Assembly: GCF_003255815.1 (NCBI RefSeq) | Contig: NC_037669.1 | Span: 132,479,307-132,543,306, forward strand | From: Theropithecus gelada | Taxonomy: Eukaryota; Chordata; Mammalia; Primates; Cercopithecidae | Direction: 5' to 3' | Length of the DNA stretch: 64,000 bases | In this document: in pieces, positions 52,866 through 63,400 of the stretch | How the letters are laid out: every line of letters begins with the position of its first letter | Numbering within the stretch: the stretch's first letter is position 1 | Notes under the pieces: model-generated | What the model was told of the DNA's origin: nothing | Seen by the model: the letters and a program-made list of their open reading frames with translations, nothing else | Database searches by the model: none | Position numbers and translations under genes: made by a program

Positions 52866-53968
52866 AACCATCTCTTAGAGAGGTCCAACTAATGCTAAAG
52901 CATTGCTGAAGCCACGTGAGAGCACTGGACACTTACAACTTCTGTCTCAGTTCTTTGAAAAGGGGGCCAAATTCTGCTGGTCTCAGAAAAATGAAAAAGG
53001 GTACTGTCTGCTGAGGCTCTATCTTGACCAAACTGAATGTTCATGAAAGCAGGCATCTTTTTTCTAGCCTCATTTTATTTTTGCTATAAAATATTTGCTA
53101 TCATTTGTGGGAAATTCTGTATTTCACCCAATAAATATTTTATGAGACATTTCAATCTTGTAAAGAGATGGTAAGTTACTCTGTTCTGGATTGCCTGAAG
53201 CCGCCACCTCTCTCTGTCTGCCTTCATCATGCTTCTTGCATGTACTGGCCTCACCTGCTTCTTCCTCTGGTTGAAACAAATTGCTGTCCAGTCCTATGTG
53301 AGCTCCAGTAGTAACCAAACTGTGAGGCCCTGTGTCTGTGCAGGCTCTGGAAATGCCTGGCACTTAGACATGCTTAATTAATAACCATGACAAAATAGGT
53401 CCTTGGATTTTCAGACTGCTCCCTGCAGATTCCTCAAATTGGAATCCTGGTAGAGCCCTCAGGATAAAGTTGCTATTTAATAGATGGATGGATGAATACA
53501 TAGATAGAAGGATAATGTAGGTCTATGTATAATTTATAAACATGGAAGTTTTCTGCAGTGGTTGTATATTTAGACCATAACAGAATCTTAAATGTTTTGA
53601 AATGAATAGTAAGTTAGAGCATGCACCTACAATATCCTGAAAATAAGCTGGTTTCTATTATTTTGAAAAACTAGTTTATGGCTATATTTTTGAAATCTGA
53701 ACACAGGTTATTTTGTATTGAAGATAGGAAGTGTGGCGAGAAAACTGCAATAATTTTCATTTTTAAAAATTTTTTTCCTGTGCCCTCATTTTCTGTGTCC
53801 TTCGCTTCCTCTACTGATATAACTTCCAAGGTTAATGTTTAAGAAATAAAAAAAGAGGAAAACTCAATACTGCCAACATCAGTATTTATTACAAAATGTG
53901 CCTCTTAAACAAAATAGAAAACTTACAGAATTGTTGAACTCAATTCTTAAGGTATCCAGATTGAATTT
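52866..53968. other. No gene recognised
   Basis: Unrecognised sequence with short GATG/GATA repeats near 53484-53510. Confidence 0.35.
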
Positions 53969-53969
53969 A

Positions 53970-54260
53970 TTTCCATTCTTGAAAATTCAGATCAAAGTCC
54001 ACTTTTTCCAAGCAATCTTCCTAGATCATTTTGAGCTAAGACCTTGCCACACTGCAGTTATTCCTTCCTCTCAAGTCCTTGGTATCACTACCACCCAGGT
54101 GATATTTTTCATCGCCTATCTGGGCCATCTGCCATTGGTGTTCATGTCTTATTTTGCTGCTAGGTTGTGAGCAACTAGAGTCCAGAAACATTTCAGCTCT
54201 CTCAAATGTCTTCATATAGGAGTACCCCAAAATATTTTTTCAATAAATTTATAAACAATG
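53970..54260 (+). mobile_element. L2 LINE 3' end
   Basis: TTCAGATCAAAGTCCACTTTTTCCAAGCAATCTTCCTAGATCA, CCACACTGCAGTTATTCCTTCC, GCTAGGTTGTGAGCAACTAGAGTCCAG and TTTTTTCAATAAATTTATAAA follow the L2 order. Confidence 0.72.
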
Positions 54261-54675
54261 TACTAGAAGAATCAGCTCTGAAAGTTATGCTGTCTTTTAG
54301 GCACATTATGCTGTAAGCAGATTTTGACTCTTCTGTCCAGACTTTATCCTTTATGTTTATTAATCATTTAAATTCATTACCCCTCATCTACCAACTAATA
54401 GCAGGAATTGAGGGCCATAAAAACATCTTACATTAGCAAGTGAATCCAGTATTCTGCGTTATTTTCAATACTTCCCACAAAACCTGTTTATATTACATTG
54501 AATCTATTCAGAAATTGAACTCCATTCAAAAATACATTTAGCTTTTTATAACCCTATATTTGGCATTGTGATACTCTAATAAAATACTTTATTTCATATT
54601 CCTGACTCCATTTGTAGAGTGATTAGAGTACACAGCTAGCTATGGCATAATGAAAAATGGATGAATTATGTAGAT
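54261..54675. other. No gene recognised
   Basis: AT-rich, unrecognised. Confidence 0.35.
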
Positions 54676-54695
54676 CAGTGCTGTCCAGTGGAAAC
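54676..54695 (+). mobile_element. hAT-Charlie element, left piece
   Basis: CAGTGCTGTCCAGTGGAAAC is the terminal inverted repeat of a MER20-related hAT element. The rest of the element resumes at 55175 after the LTR insertion. Confidence 0.8.
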
Positions 54696-55174
54696 TGAGG
54701 TAGACAAAATCCCCACCAGGATGTCCACATCCTAATCCCTGAAACCTGTGAATATGCTATTTCACATGGCAAAGGGAATTTGTAGATAAGATTAAGGATC
54801 TCAAGATGGGGAGATTATCCTGAATTATTCTCCCTTCCTCTTATAAGGTAATCACCAGGGTCCTTATAAGAGGAAGGGAGAATCAGAGTAAGAGAAGGAG
54901 ATATGATAACAGGAGAGAGAGAGAGACAGAGAGACAGAGACTTGAAGATACTATGCTGCTGCTGACTTTGAAGATAGAAAAAGGGGCCATAGCCAAAGAA
55001 TACAAAGGTAGCTTCTAAAAGTTAGAAAAGGTAAGGAAACAGTCCTTGTTTCCTGCTGAACCTTGATGTTAGGATTTCTGATCTCTAGAACTAATTGTAA
55101 GATGGTAAATTTGTGTTGCTTTAAGGCACTGATTCTGTAGTAATTTGTTATAGCAGCAATAGGAAACTAATAGA
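54696..55174 (+). mobile_element. MLT1-like solo LTR nested in hAT element
   Basis: Starts TGAGGTAGACAAAATCC, then CCTGTGAATATGCTATTTCACATGGCAAAGGGAATTTG, AGATTAAGGATCTCAAGATGGGGAGATTATCCTG, GGGCCATAGCCAAAGAATAC, CTCTAGAACTAATTGTAAGATGGTAAATTTGTGTTGC, TTTGTTATAGCAGCAATAGGAAACTAATAG. Exact pentamer duplications GAAAC lie at 54691-54695 and 55175-55179. A TG start and a 5-bp duplication fit an ERVL-MaLR-type LTR; the exact subfamily is unresolved. Confidence 0.68.
54827..54883. repeat. Perfect 22-bp inverted repeat, 13-base loop
   Basis: ATTCTCCCTTCCTCTTATAAGG (54827-54848) and its exact complement (54862-54883) flank TAATCACCAGGGT. The right arm (CCTTATAAGAGGAAGGGAGAAT) and the loop follow the LTR family order as I recall it; the left arm does not. 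The left arm therefore looks like a local inverted copy of the right arm. Confidence 0.98.
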
Positions 55175-55467
55175 GAAACAAAATTTGAGCCACATATGGA
55201 ATTTTACATTTTCTAGTCGTCACATTAAACACATTAAAATATAAAGTGACATAAATTTAATAATCAATTTTGTTTAACCCGATATGCCAATAATATGATT
55301 TCAACATATAGTCAGATTAAAAGATGGCTTATTTTATATACTTTTTTCTTAAGTAAATCTTCAAAATTCAGTGTGCACTTTACAGTTACAGTGCCTCACA
55401 ATCTGGATTAGCACATTTTGAGTGCACAATTGTCATATATGGCTGGTGGCTACTGTATTGGATAGCT
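55175..55467 (+). mobile_element. hAT-Charlie (MER20-related) element, right piece
   Basis: GAAACAAAATTTGAGCCACATATGGAATTTTACATTTTCTAGTCGTCACATTAAA, TTTAACCCGATATGCCAATAATATGATTTCAACATATAGTCAG, CTTCAAAATTCAGTGTGCACTTTACAGTTACAG, then ATATATGGCTGGTGGCTACTGTATTGGATAGC with the degraded right terminal repeat. Same element as 54676-54695. Confidence 0.78.
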
Positions 55468-56794
55468 TAAAATGCAGATTATTCGAGTATAACCCATTTT
55501 GCCTGAGTCTTTCACGACCTTGTCACTCAAAATGAGGTTCATCAACAGCAACATTGTCACCTGTGAGTTCATCAGTTAAGGTTGCAGCACTCCCCCCTTT
55601 CCCTCAATCTATGGGCAGAATTTTCATTTTAACAAGAATGCTGGCAGTGACTCAAATGCCCATTAACCTTTGAGAAGCACTGCTCTAGATATTAGATAAA
55701 ACTTTTATTTTTTGCTTGCATTATCCATATGAAAAGTTGCTTAAATATTTTGTTTAAATCATCTCTTTCTCAAAATGATCAGTATTTTCTGGTGATTGCT
55801 TTGAAAAATGTTAAGCATTGCTGGGAAAATCCAGGATTTTCTATGGAGAATTCTGCATTTTTTATCTGTTCCTTCACAGTGAAGAACTGTGAATGCTATA
55901 ATCACCTGCAAAGGGATTAAATTTGATCTCTCTTCTAGCTGCCTTCAAGGTAAAATAGTGAATGAGTCTATTCAAAAAGTGCTACCACCCACTGAATAGA
56001 CCTGCAGTCATGCATGAGAACAAATTGCCTGATGATTTTTCACAATGGTGTGGACAGGTAGTCCATGGGAAATCTGTGGTACAGTTGCATCACTCCCACC
56101 CTGCTGTTCATTCATACACATAAAAAGGAATTGTCAATGATGTGAAGGCTAAAGCAGGTGTACTTCCTCTAAGTTCCTTACAATAACCAGCATCTTTTCT
56201 CTGGAATTTTGTGACACTCACGCTTTGAGATGGATCGCTCATCAACAAAATGAACACAATACGTTTGGGTGCTCAGAAAATGTTAATTGACAAAATTAAT
56301 GCCATTTAAAACCACAGATGAACTTCAGCAACTGCAAGATAAAGCGCAGAGTGTAAATTCCCACACTTCATCCTTTGCTTGGTGATTTGCCTTCTTGTTT
56401 TGCTTTGTTATTTTCTCCTTTGGTTCAGGAGGATTTGACAAATGAATCTTTAGCTAAAGTAGGGAAGAGCAAGTTCCTAACATTTTTTTAATACCTGAAA
56501 AGGACCTTAGGATAATGAAAATTACGTTCTTTAATGATCTAAGCAGGACAATGGAAAAGCCTGAGTCATTTAAATATTATAACAAAAATACAGACTGCTT
56601 TTGGCAATACAGCAGTCTAGATTTTATGTGTGTACCTTTAAGCTACAAAGCACTTAGATAAGTTGATAAAATGCAAGAAATATCTTCTCAAATGTGTATT
56701 TGAGATCACGGGAGTATAAGGGAAACACAGAGGCAGAACCAAAATATAAATAGTAAGTGGATAGAGGCAGCTGCTCTCAGGATAGTCGCCTGTC
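55468..56794. other. No gene recognised
   Basis: AT-rich, unrecognised sequence. One open frame at 55729-55920 has no motif. Confidence 0.35.
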
Positions 56795-56880
56795 TTAGTA
56801 AACCTAAGTGTATATTTCAACAGATGCATGCAGGAGGTTAGTAAACCTAAGTGTGTGTTTCAACAGATGCATGCAGGAGG
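56795..56880. repeat. 43-bp tandem duplication, 41/43 identical
   Basis: Two adjacent 43-bp units (56795-56837 and 56838-56880) beginning TTAGTAAACCTAAGTG and ending CAGATGCATGCAGGAGG. They differ only where the first has TATATTT and the second TGTGTTT. Confidence 0.97.
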
Positions 56881-56999
56881 TGGGCATAAGTTGGAGAGTT
56901 GAAACTGGGATCTCTTCACAAAGCCAGGATCATAGGAGAGTCACACTTCAATGAAAGGGGTAGACTAAAACTTCTGTCTACAACCAAATGGTGGTAACA

Positions 57000-57355
57000 A
57001 AGTCGCTAATGGAAACACAAGATGAAGAAAATAAAGAGAATGGGGAGAATTATTAAAAAAGAGACTGACCAACAATTTTGCAGAATTCATAAATGACTAG
57101 AGGCTCAGAATTAAGCACAAATCCCAAGCACATAAATAACAATAAATCCATAGGTAGATACATTAAAGGGTAACTACATAACACAAAAGACAAAATATCA
57201 AAAGAGCAGCCACAGAGAAAAGATGGATTATTTCAAAGGAATAACAATTAGATTGATAGCAGAATTCTCTACAGTAAATATAGGAGTCAGAAGACTGTGC
57301 TCAGAGTGTTAAGATAAAATATCAACCCCATTATTCAATAAAAATGGCAAATAGT
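57000..57355 (+). mobile_element. L1M ORF1 3' fragment
   Basis: AAAGGGTAACTACATAACACAAAAGACAAAATATCAAAAGAGCAGCCACAGAGAAAAG, TTCAAAGGAATAACAATTAGATTGATAGCAGAATTC, GTCAGAAGACTGTGCTCAGAGTGTTAAG match the conserved end of an old L1M ORF1 in sense. Non-coding. Confidence 0.63.
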
Positions 57356-57361
57356 CTTTTA

Positions 57362-57545
57362 AAAATTTTTAGTTGACATGTAAGAATTGTACGTTTATGG
57401 GATATGAAGTGATATTTCAAAATGTGCATATGATGTGTAATCAAATCAGGATAATTAGCATATCCATCACCTCAAACATTTATCATTTCTTTATGTTACA
57501 AACATTCAAAATCCTCTCATCTAGCTTTTTGAAAATATACAATAC
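57362..57545 (-). mobile_element. L1M 3'UTR fragment, antisense
   Basis: TTTATGGGATATGAAGTGATATTTCAAAATGTGCATATGATGTGTAATCAAATCAGGATAATTAGCATATCCATCACCTCAAACATTTATCATTTC and CATTCAAAATCCTCTCATCTAGC are the antisense of an L1MA/MB-type 3' end, inserted into the sense L1M. Confidence 0.8.
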
Positions 57546-57895
57546 ATTTCATGGCAAAAAAAAATCAGTGAGTTTATCATAGTCAATTACTGAATGAACT
57601 TCCAAAGGTTGTTCTTTCTAAAAATTAAATTGAGCCTAGAACAAACTGAAATATGGAAAAGACTAATGAACAGAGTAATTAGAATATGTGATGTAAAATA
57701 TAAGCAAATACTAATTGCAAAAATCAATAACAAAATGATATTAACTAATCTGGTGGGGAAAAATAGTGGAAAATATTGGAAATCAATAAAGTGAAAAGGA
57801 AGGAGGAGGATCAAAGTTTTTAGGAGTGTAGAATTACTGATCAACTTTGACTTTAAAAGTAAACATTTTGAAGGTAACTAAAAAAATAAACAGTG
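57546..57895 (+). mobile_element. Probable L1M continuation
   Basis: A-rich sense-type sequence (GAACAAACTGAAATATGGAAAAGACTAATGAACAG, TGAAAAGGAAGGAGGAGGATCAAAG) between recognisable L1M parts, likely the inter-ORF/late ORF1 area, but too diverged to be sure. Confidence 0.4.
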
Positions 57896-58186
57896 GCTGG
57901 GCACAGTGACTCATACCTGTAATCCCAGAGCTTTGGGAGGCTGAGGTGGGAGGATCACTTGAGCCCAAGAGTTTCAGATCAGCCTGGGAAAGAGCAAGAC
58001 CCTGTCTGTACAAAAAGTTTAAAAAATTAGCCAAGCATGGTGACACACACCAGTAGTCCCAGCTATTTGGGAGGTTGAGTTAGGAGGATCACTTGAGCCT
58101 GGGAAGTTGAGGCTGCAGTAAGCCATGATCGTGCCACTGTACTCCAGCCTGGGTGACAGAGTGAGACCCCATCTCAAAAGAGATAA
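57896..58186 (+). mobile_element. AluJ, full length
   Basis: GGCTGGGCACAGTGACTCATACC, GGATCACTTGAGCCCAAGAGTTTCAGATCAGCC, AAAAAGTTTAAAAAATTAGCC, GGATCACTTGAGCCTGGGAAGTTGAGGCTGCAGTAAGCC, CATCTCAAAAGAG. J-type, diverged. The flanks share (A)AAACAGTG, a probable target-site duplication. Confidence 0.95.
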
Positions 58187-58239
58187 TAAAGAAACAGTGT
58201 GTAATTTCCAAGTAAGCAAGTAGAGAAAAAGAAGAAATA

Positions 58240-58390
58240 GAATAAAAATAACTCAATCTAAATGGTGAGAAAATAAGTGGGGGAAAAAAGCATAGAAAAT
58301 TTCAGGAAGCTAGCACAAAATATTATGGTAGTACCCTAATAAAAATTATAGCAAATCTACATGGTCTAAACTTGCTAGTTAAAAGACAGA
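58240..58390 (+). mobile_element. L1M ORF2 start region, interrupted by second L1
   Basis: CCCTAATAAAAATTATAGCAAATCTACATGGTCTAAACTTGCTAGTTAAAAGACAGAC resembles the first codons of an old L1 ORF2 in sense. The sequence switches to a new L1 leader right after it, so the L1PA landed inside this L1M. Confidence 0.6.
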
Positions 58391-59410
58391 CAGTTGCAAG
58401 ATGGCCGAATAGGAACAGCTCTGGTCTGCAGCTCCCAGCATGATTGATGAAGAAGATGGGTGATTTTTGCATTTCCAATTGAGGTACCTGGTTCATCTCA
58501 TTGGGACTGGTTGGACAGTGGGTGCAGCCCAGGGAGGGCAAGCCAAAGCAGGGCAGGGCATCACCTCACCCAGGAAGCACATTGGGTTGGGGGATTTCCC
58601 TTTCCTAGCCAAGGGAAGCTGTGACAGACTACGTGGAAAAACAGGATGTTCCTGCCCAAATACTGCACTTTTCCCAAGGTCTTAGCAACTGGCACACAAG
58701 GATATCCTCTTCCGTGCCTGGCTTGGCCAGTCCCATGCCCATGGAGCCTTGTTCACTGCTAGCACAACAGTCTGAGATCAAACTACAAGGCAGTAGCTTG
58801 GTGGGGGAGGGGCATCTGCCATTGCTGAGGCTTGAGTAGGTAAATGAAGTGGTTGGGAAGCTCAGACTGGGTGGAGCCCACTGCAGCTCAACAAGGCCTA
58901 CTGCCTCTAGACTCCACCTCTGTGGACAGGGCTTAGCTGAACAAAAGGCAGCAGTCAACATCTGCAGACTTAAACGTCCTTGTCTGACAGCTCTGAAGAA
59001 AGCAGTAGTTCTCCCAGCACAGCATTTGAGCTCTGAGAATGGACAGACTGCCTCCCCAAGTGGGTCCCTGACCCCTGCGTAGCCTAACTGGGAGACATCT
59101 CCCAGTAGGGGCTGACAGACACCTCATACAGGCAGCTGCCCCTCTGGGACAAAGTTTCCAGAGGAACGATCAGGCAGCAATATTTGCTGTTCTGCAATAT
59201 TTGCTGTTCTGCAGCCTCTGCTGGTGACACCTAGGCAAACAGGTCTGGAGTGGACCTCCAGCAAACTCCAACAAACCTGCAACTGACTGTTAGAAGGAAA
59301 ACTAACAAACAGAAAGGAATAGCATCAACATCAACAAAAAGTTCATCTACACCAAAACCTCATCTCTAGGTCACCAACATCAAAGACCAAAGGAAGATAA
59401 AACCACAAAG
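58391..59410 (+). promoter_or_regulatory. 5'UTR of second L1, decayed
   Basis: ~1.02 kb leader with the YY1-like CAAGATGGCC at 58397-58406. Nearly all CpG positions present in the 44290 leader read TG or CA here. It contains a 17-bp tandem duplication at 59177-59210. Promoter function is doubtful. Confidence 0.85.
59177..59210. repeat. Perfect 17-bp tandem duplication in L1 leader
   Basis: GCAATATTTGCTGTTCT occurs twice in a row (59177-59193 and 59194-59210); the 44290 element shows a single diverged version (CTCGCTGTTCAG). Confidence 0.95.
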
Positions 59411-60428
59411 ATGGGGAGAAATCAGAGCAGAAAAGCTGAAACTTCTTAAAACCAGAGTGCCTCTTCTCCTCCAAAGGATCGCAGCTCCCTGCCAGCAATG
59501 GAACAAAGCTGGACGGAGAATGACTTTGATGAGTTGACAGAAGTAGGCTTCAGAAGGCTGGCAATAACAAACTTCTCCGAGCTAAAGGAGGATGTTTGAA
59601 TCCATTGCAAGGAGGCTAAAAACCTTGAAAAAAGATTAGGTGAAAGGCTAACTAGAATAAACAGTGTAGAAGAGCTTCAATGACCTGATGGAGCTGAAAA
59701 CCATGGCACGAGAACTTCATGATGCATGCACAAGCTTCAATAACCAATTCTATCAAGTGGAAGAAAGGGTATCCATGATTAAGATCAAATGAATGAAATA
59801 AAGTGAGAAAAGATTAGAGAAAAAAGAGTAAAAAGAAAAGAACAAAGCCTCCAAGAAATATGGGACTACGTGAAAAGACCAAATCTATGTTGATTGGTGT
59901 ATCTGAAAGTGACAGGGAGAATGGAATCAAGTTGGAAAACACTCTTCAGGATATTATCCAGCAGAACTTCCCCAACCTAGAAAGGCAGGTCAATGTTCAA
60001 ATTCAGGAAATACAGACAGAGAAGGCCACAAAGATACTCCTTGAGAAGAGCAACCCCTAGATACATAATTGTCAGATTCATCAAGGATGAAATGAAGGAA
60101 AAAGTGATAAGGGCAGCCAGAGAGAAAGGTTGAGTTACCCACAAAGGGAAGCCCATCAGACTAAGAGCGGATCTCTCAGCAGTAAATCCTACAAGCCAGA
60201 AGAGAGTGGGGGCCAATATTCAACATTCTTAAAAGAATTTTCAATCCAGAATTTCATAACCTGCCAAACTAAGCTTCATAAGTGAAGGAGAAATAAAATC
60301 CTTTACACAAGCAAATGCTGAGAGATTTTGTCACCATCAGGCCTGCCCTACAAGAGCTCCTGAAGGAAGCACTAAACATGGAAAGAAACAACCGGTATCA
60401 GTCACTGCAAAAACATGCCAAAATGTAA
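59411..60428 (+). pseudogene. ORF1 of second L1, disabled
   Basis: ATG at 59411 (product would begin MGRNQSRKAETS, then TAA within 13 codons). Further stops and indels follow, e.g. the CAGCAGAACTTCCCCAACC part lies in a short 66-codon frame at 59860-60060. The C-terminal domain coding sequence (GAAGGAGAAATAAAATCCTTTAC) and the normal stop at 60426-60428 are recognisable. Confidence 0.93.
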
Positions 60429-60491
60429 AGACCATTGATGCTATGAATAAACTGCATCAATTAATGGGGAAAATAACCAGTGAACATTATA

Positions 60492-63400
60492 ATGACAGGA
60501 TCAAATTCACACATAATAATATTAACCTTAAATGTAAATGGGCTATGTGCCCCAATTAAAAGACAGACTGGCAAATTGGATAGTCAAGACCCATCAGTGT
60601 ACTGTATTCAGGAGACCCATCTCATGTGCAAAGACGCAAATGGGCTCAAAATAAAGGGACAGAGGAAGGTCTACCAAGCAAATGGAAACCAAAAAAAAAA
60701 AAAAAAAAAGCGGGAGTTGCAATCCTAGTCTCTGATAAAACAGACTTTAAACCAACAAAGATCAAAAGAGACAAAGAAGGCCATTACATAATGGTAAAGG
60801 GATCCATTCAACAAGAAGAACTAACTATCCTAAATATATATGCACCCAATTCAGAAGCACCCAGATTCATAAAGCAAGTCCTTAGAGACCTACAAAGAGA
60901 CTTAGACTCCCACACAATAACAATGGGAAACTTTAACACCCCACTGTCAATATTAGATCAAAACAGAAGGTTAACAAGGATATCTAGGACTTGAACTCAG
61001 CTCTGCAGCAAGCAGACCTAATAGATATCCACCGAACTTTCCATCCCAAATCAACAGATTATACGTTCTTCTCAGCACCACATCGCACTTATTCTAAAAT
61101 TGATCACATAATTGGAAGTAAAGCACTCTTCAGCAAATGTAAAAGAACAGAAGTCACAGCAAACTGTCTCTCAGACCACAGTGCAATCAAATTAGAACTC
61201 AGGATTAAGAAACTCACTCAAAACCACACAACTCACTCAAAACTGAACAACTTGCTCCTGAATGACTACTGGGTAAATAATGAAATGAAGGCAGAAATAA
61301 AGATGTTCTTTGAAACCAATGAGAACAAAGACACAACATACCAGAGTCTCCGGGACACAGCAAAAGCAGTGTTTAGAGGGAAATTCATGGCACTAAATGC
61401 CCACAAGAGAAAGCAGGAAAGATCTAAAATTGACACCCTAATATCACAATTAAAAGAACTAGAGAAGCAAGAGCAAACACATTCAAAAGCTAGCAGAAGG
61501 GAAGAAATAACTAAGATCAGAGCAGAACTGAAGGAGATAGATACATAAAAAAAAAACCCTTTAAAAAAATCAATCCAGGAGCTGATTTTTTGAAAAGATC
61601 AACAAAATTGATAGAGTGTTAGCAAGACTAATAAAGAAGAAAAGAGAGAAGAATCAAATAGACGCAATAATGATAGAGACGCAAAAAAATGATAAAGGGG
61701 ATATCATCACCGACCCCACAGAAATACAAACTACCATCAGAGAATACTATAAACACTTCTACACAAATAAACTAGAAAATCTAGAAGAAATGGATAAATT
61801 TCTGGACACATACACCTTCCCAAGACTAAACCAGGAAGAACTTGAATCTCTGAATAGACCAATAACAGGCTCTGAAATTGAGGCAATAATTAATAGCCTA
61901 CCAACCAAAAAAAGTACAGGACCAGATGGATTCACAGCCAAATTCCACCAGAAGTACAAAGAGGAACTGGTACCATTCCTCCTGAAGCTATTCCAATCAA
62001 TAGAAAAAGAGGGAATCCTCCCTAACTCATTTTATGAGGCCAACATCATCCTGATACCAAAGCCTGGCAGAGATACAACAAAAAAGAATTTTAACAATAT
62101 CCCTGGTGAACACTGATGCTAAAATCCTCAATAAATACTGGCAAACCAAATCCAGCAGCACATCAAAAGTTTATCAACAAGATAAAGTTGGCTTCATCCC
62201 TGGGATGCAAGGCTGGTTCAACATATGCAAATCAATAAATGTAATCCTTCATATAAACAGAAACAATGATAAAAACCACATGATTATCTCAATAGATGCA
62301 GAAAAGGCCTTTAACAAAATTCAACAGCCCTTCATGCTAAAAACTCTCAATAAACTAGGTATTAATGGAACGTATCTCAAAACAATAAGAGCTATTTATG
62401 ACAAACCCACAGCCAATATACTGAATGGGCAAAAACTGGAAGCATTCCCTTTGAAAACTGGCACAAGACAAGGGTTCCCTCTCTCACCACTCCTATTCAA
62501 GATAGTGTTGAGATTTCCGGCCAGGGAAAACAGGCAAGAGAAAGAAAGGGTATTCAATTAGGAAATGAGGAAGTCCAATTGTCCCTGTTTGCAGATGACA
62601 TGATTGTATATTTAGAAAACCCCATTGTCTCAGCCCCAAATCTCCTTAAGCTGATAAGCAACTTCAGCAAAATCTCAGGATACAAAATCAATGTACAAAA
62701 ATCTCTAGCATTCATACACACCATTAACAGAAAAACAGCCAAATCATGAGTGAACTCCCATTCACAATTGCTACAAAGAGAATAAAATATGTAGGAATCC
62801 AACTTACAAGGGATGTGAAGGACCTCTTCAAGGAGAACTACAAACCACTGCTCAACTAAATAAAAGAGGACATAAACAGATGGAAGAATATTCCATGCTC
62901 ATGGATAGGAAGAATCAATGTCATGAAAATGGTCATACTGCCCAAAGTAATTCATAGATTCAATGCCATCCCCATCAAGCTACCAATGAGTTTCTTCACA
63001 GAATTGGAAAAAACTACTTTAAAGTTCATATGGAACCAAAAAAGAGCCTGCATTGCTAAGACTATCCTAAGCAAAAAGAACAAAGCTGGAGGTATCACAC
63101 TACCTGACTTCAAACTATACTACAAGCCTTCAGTAACCAAAACAGCATGGTACTAGTACCACAACAGAGATATAGACCAATAGAACAGAACAGAGGCCTC
63201 AGAAATAACACCACACATCTACAACCATCTGATCTCTGACAAGCCTGACAAAAACAAGAAATGGAGAAAGGATTCCCTATTTAATAAATGGTGCTGGGAA
63301 AACTGGCTAGCCACATGTAGAAAGCTGAAACTGGATTCCTTCCTTACACCTTATACAAAAATTAATTCAAGATGGATTGGAGACTTAAATGTTAGACCTA

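Noticed and set aside
54827..54883. Perfect hairpin as a transcription terminator or microRNA precursor
   Set aside because: It lies inside an LTR in a eukaryotic genome. The 22-bp stem with a 13-base loop is short for a pri-miRNA (about three helical turns expected). Template switching explains it better.
56795..56880. Tandem 43-bp units as a CRISPR array
   Set aside because: Only two directly abutting units with no spacers, in a primate genome.
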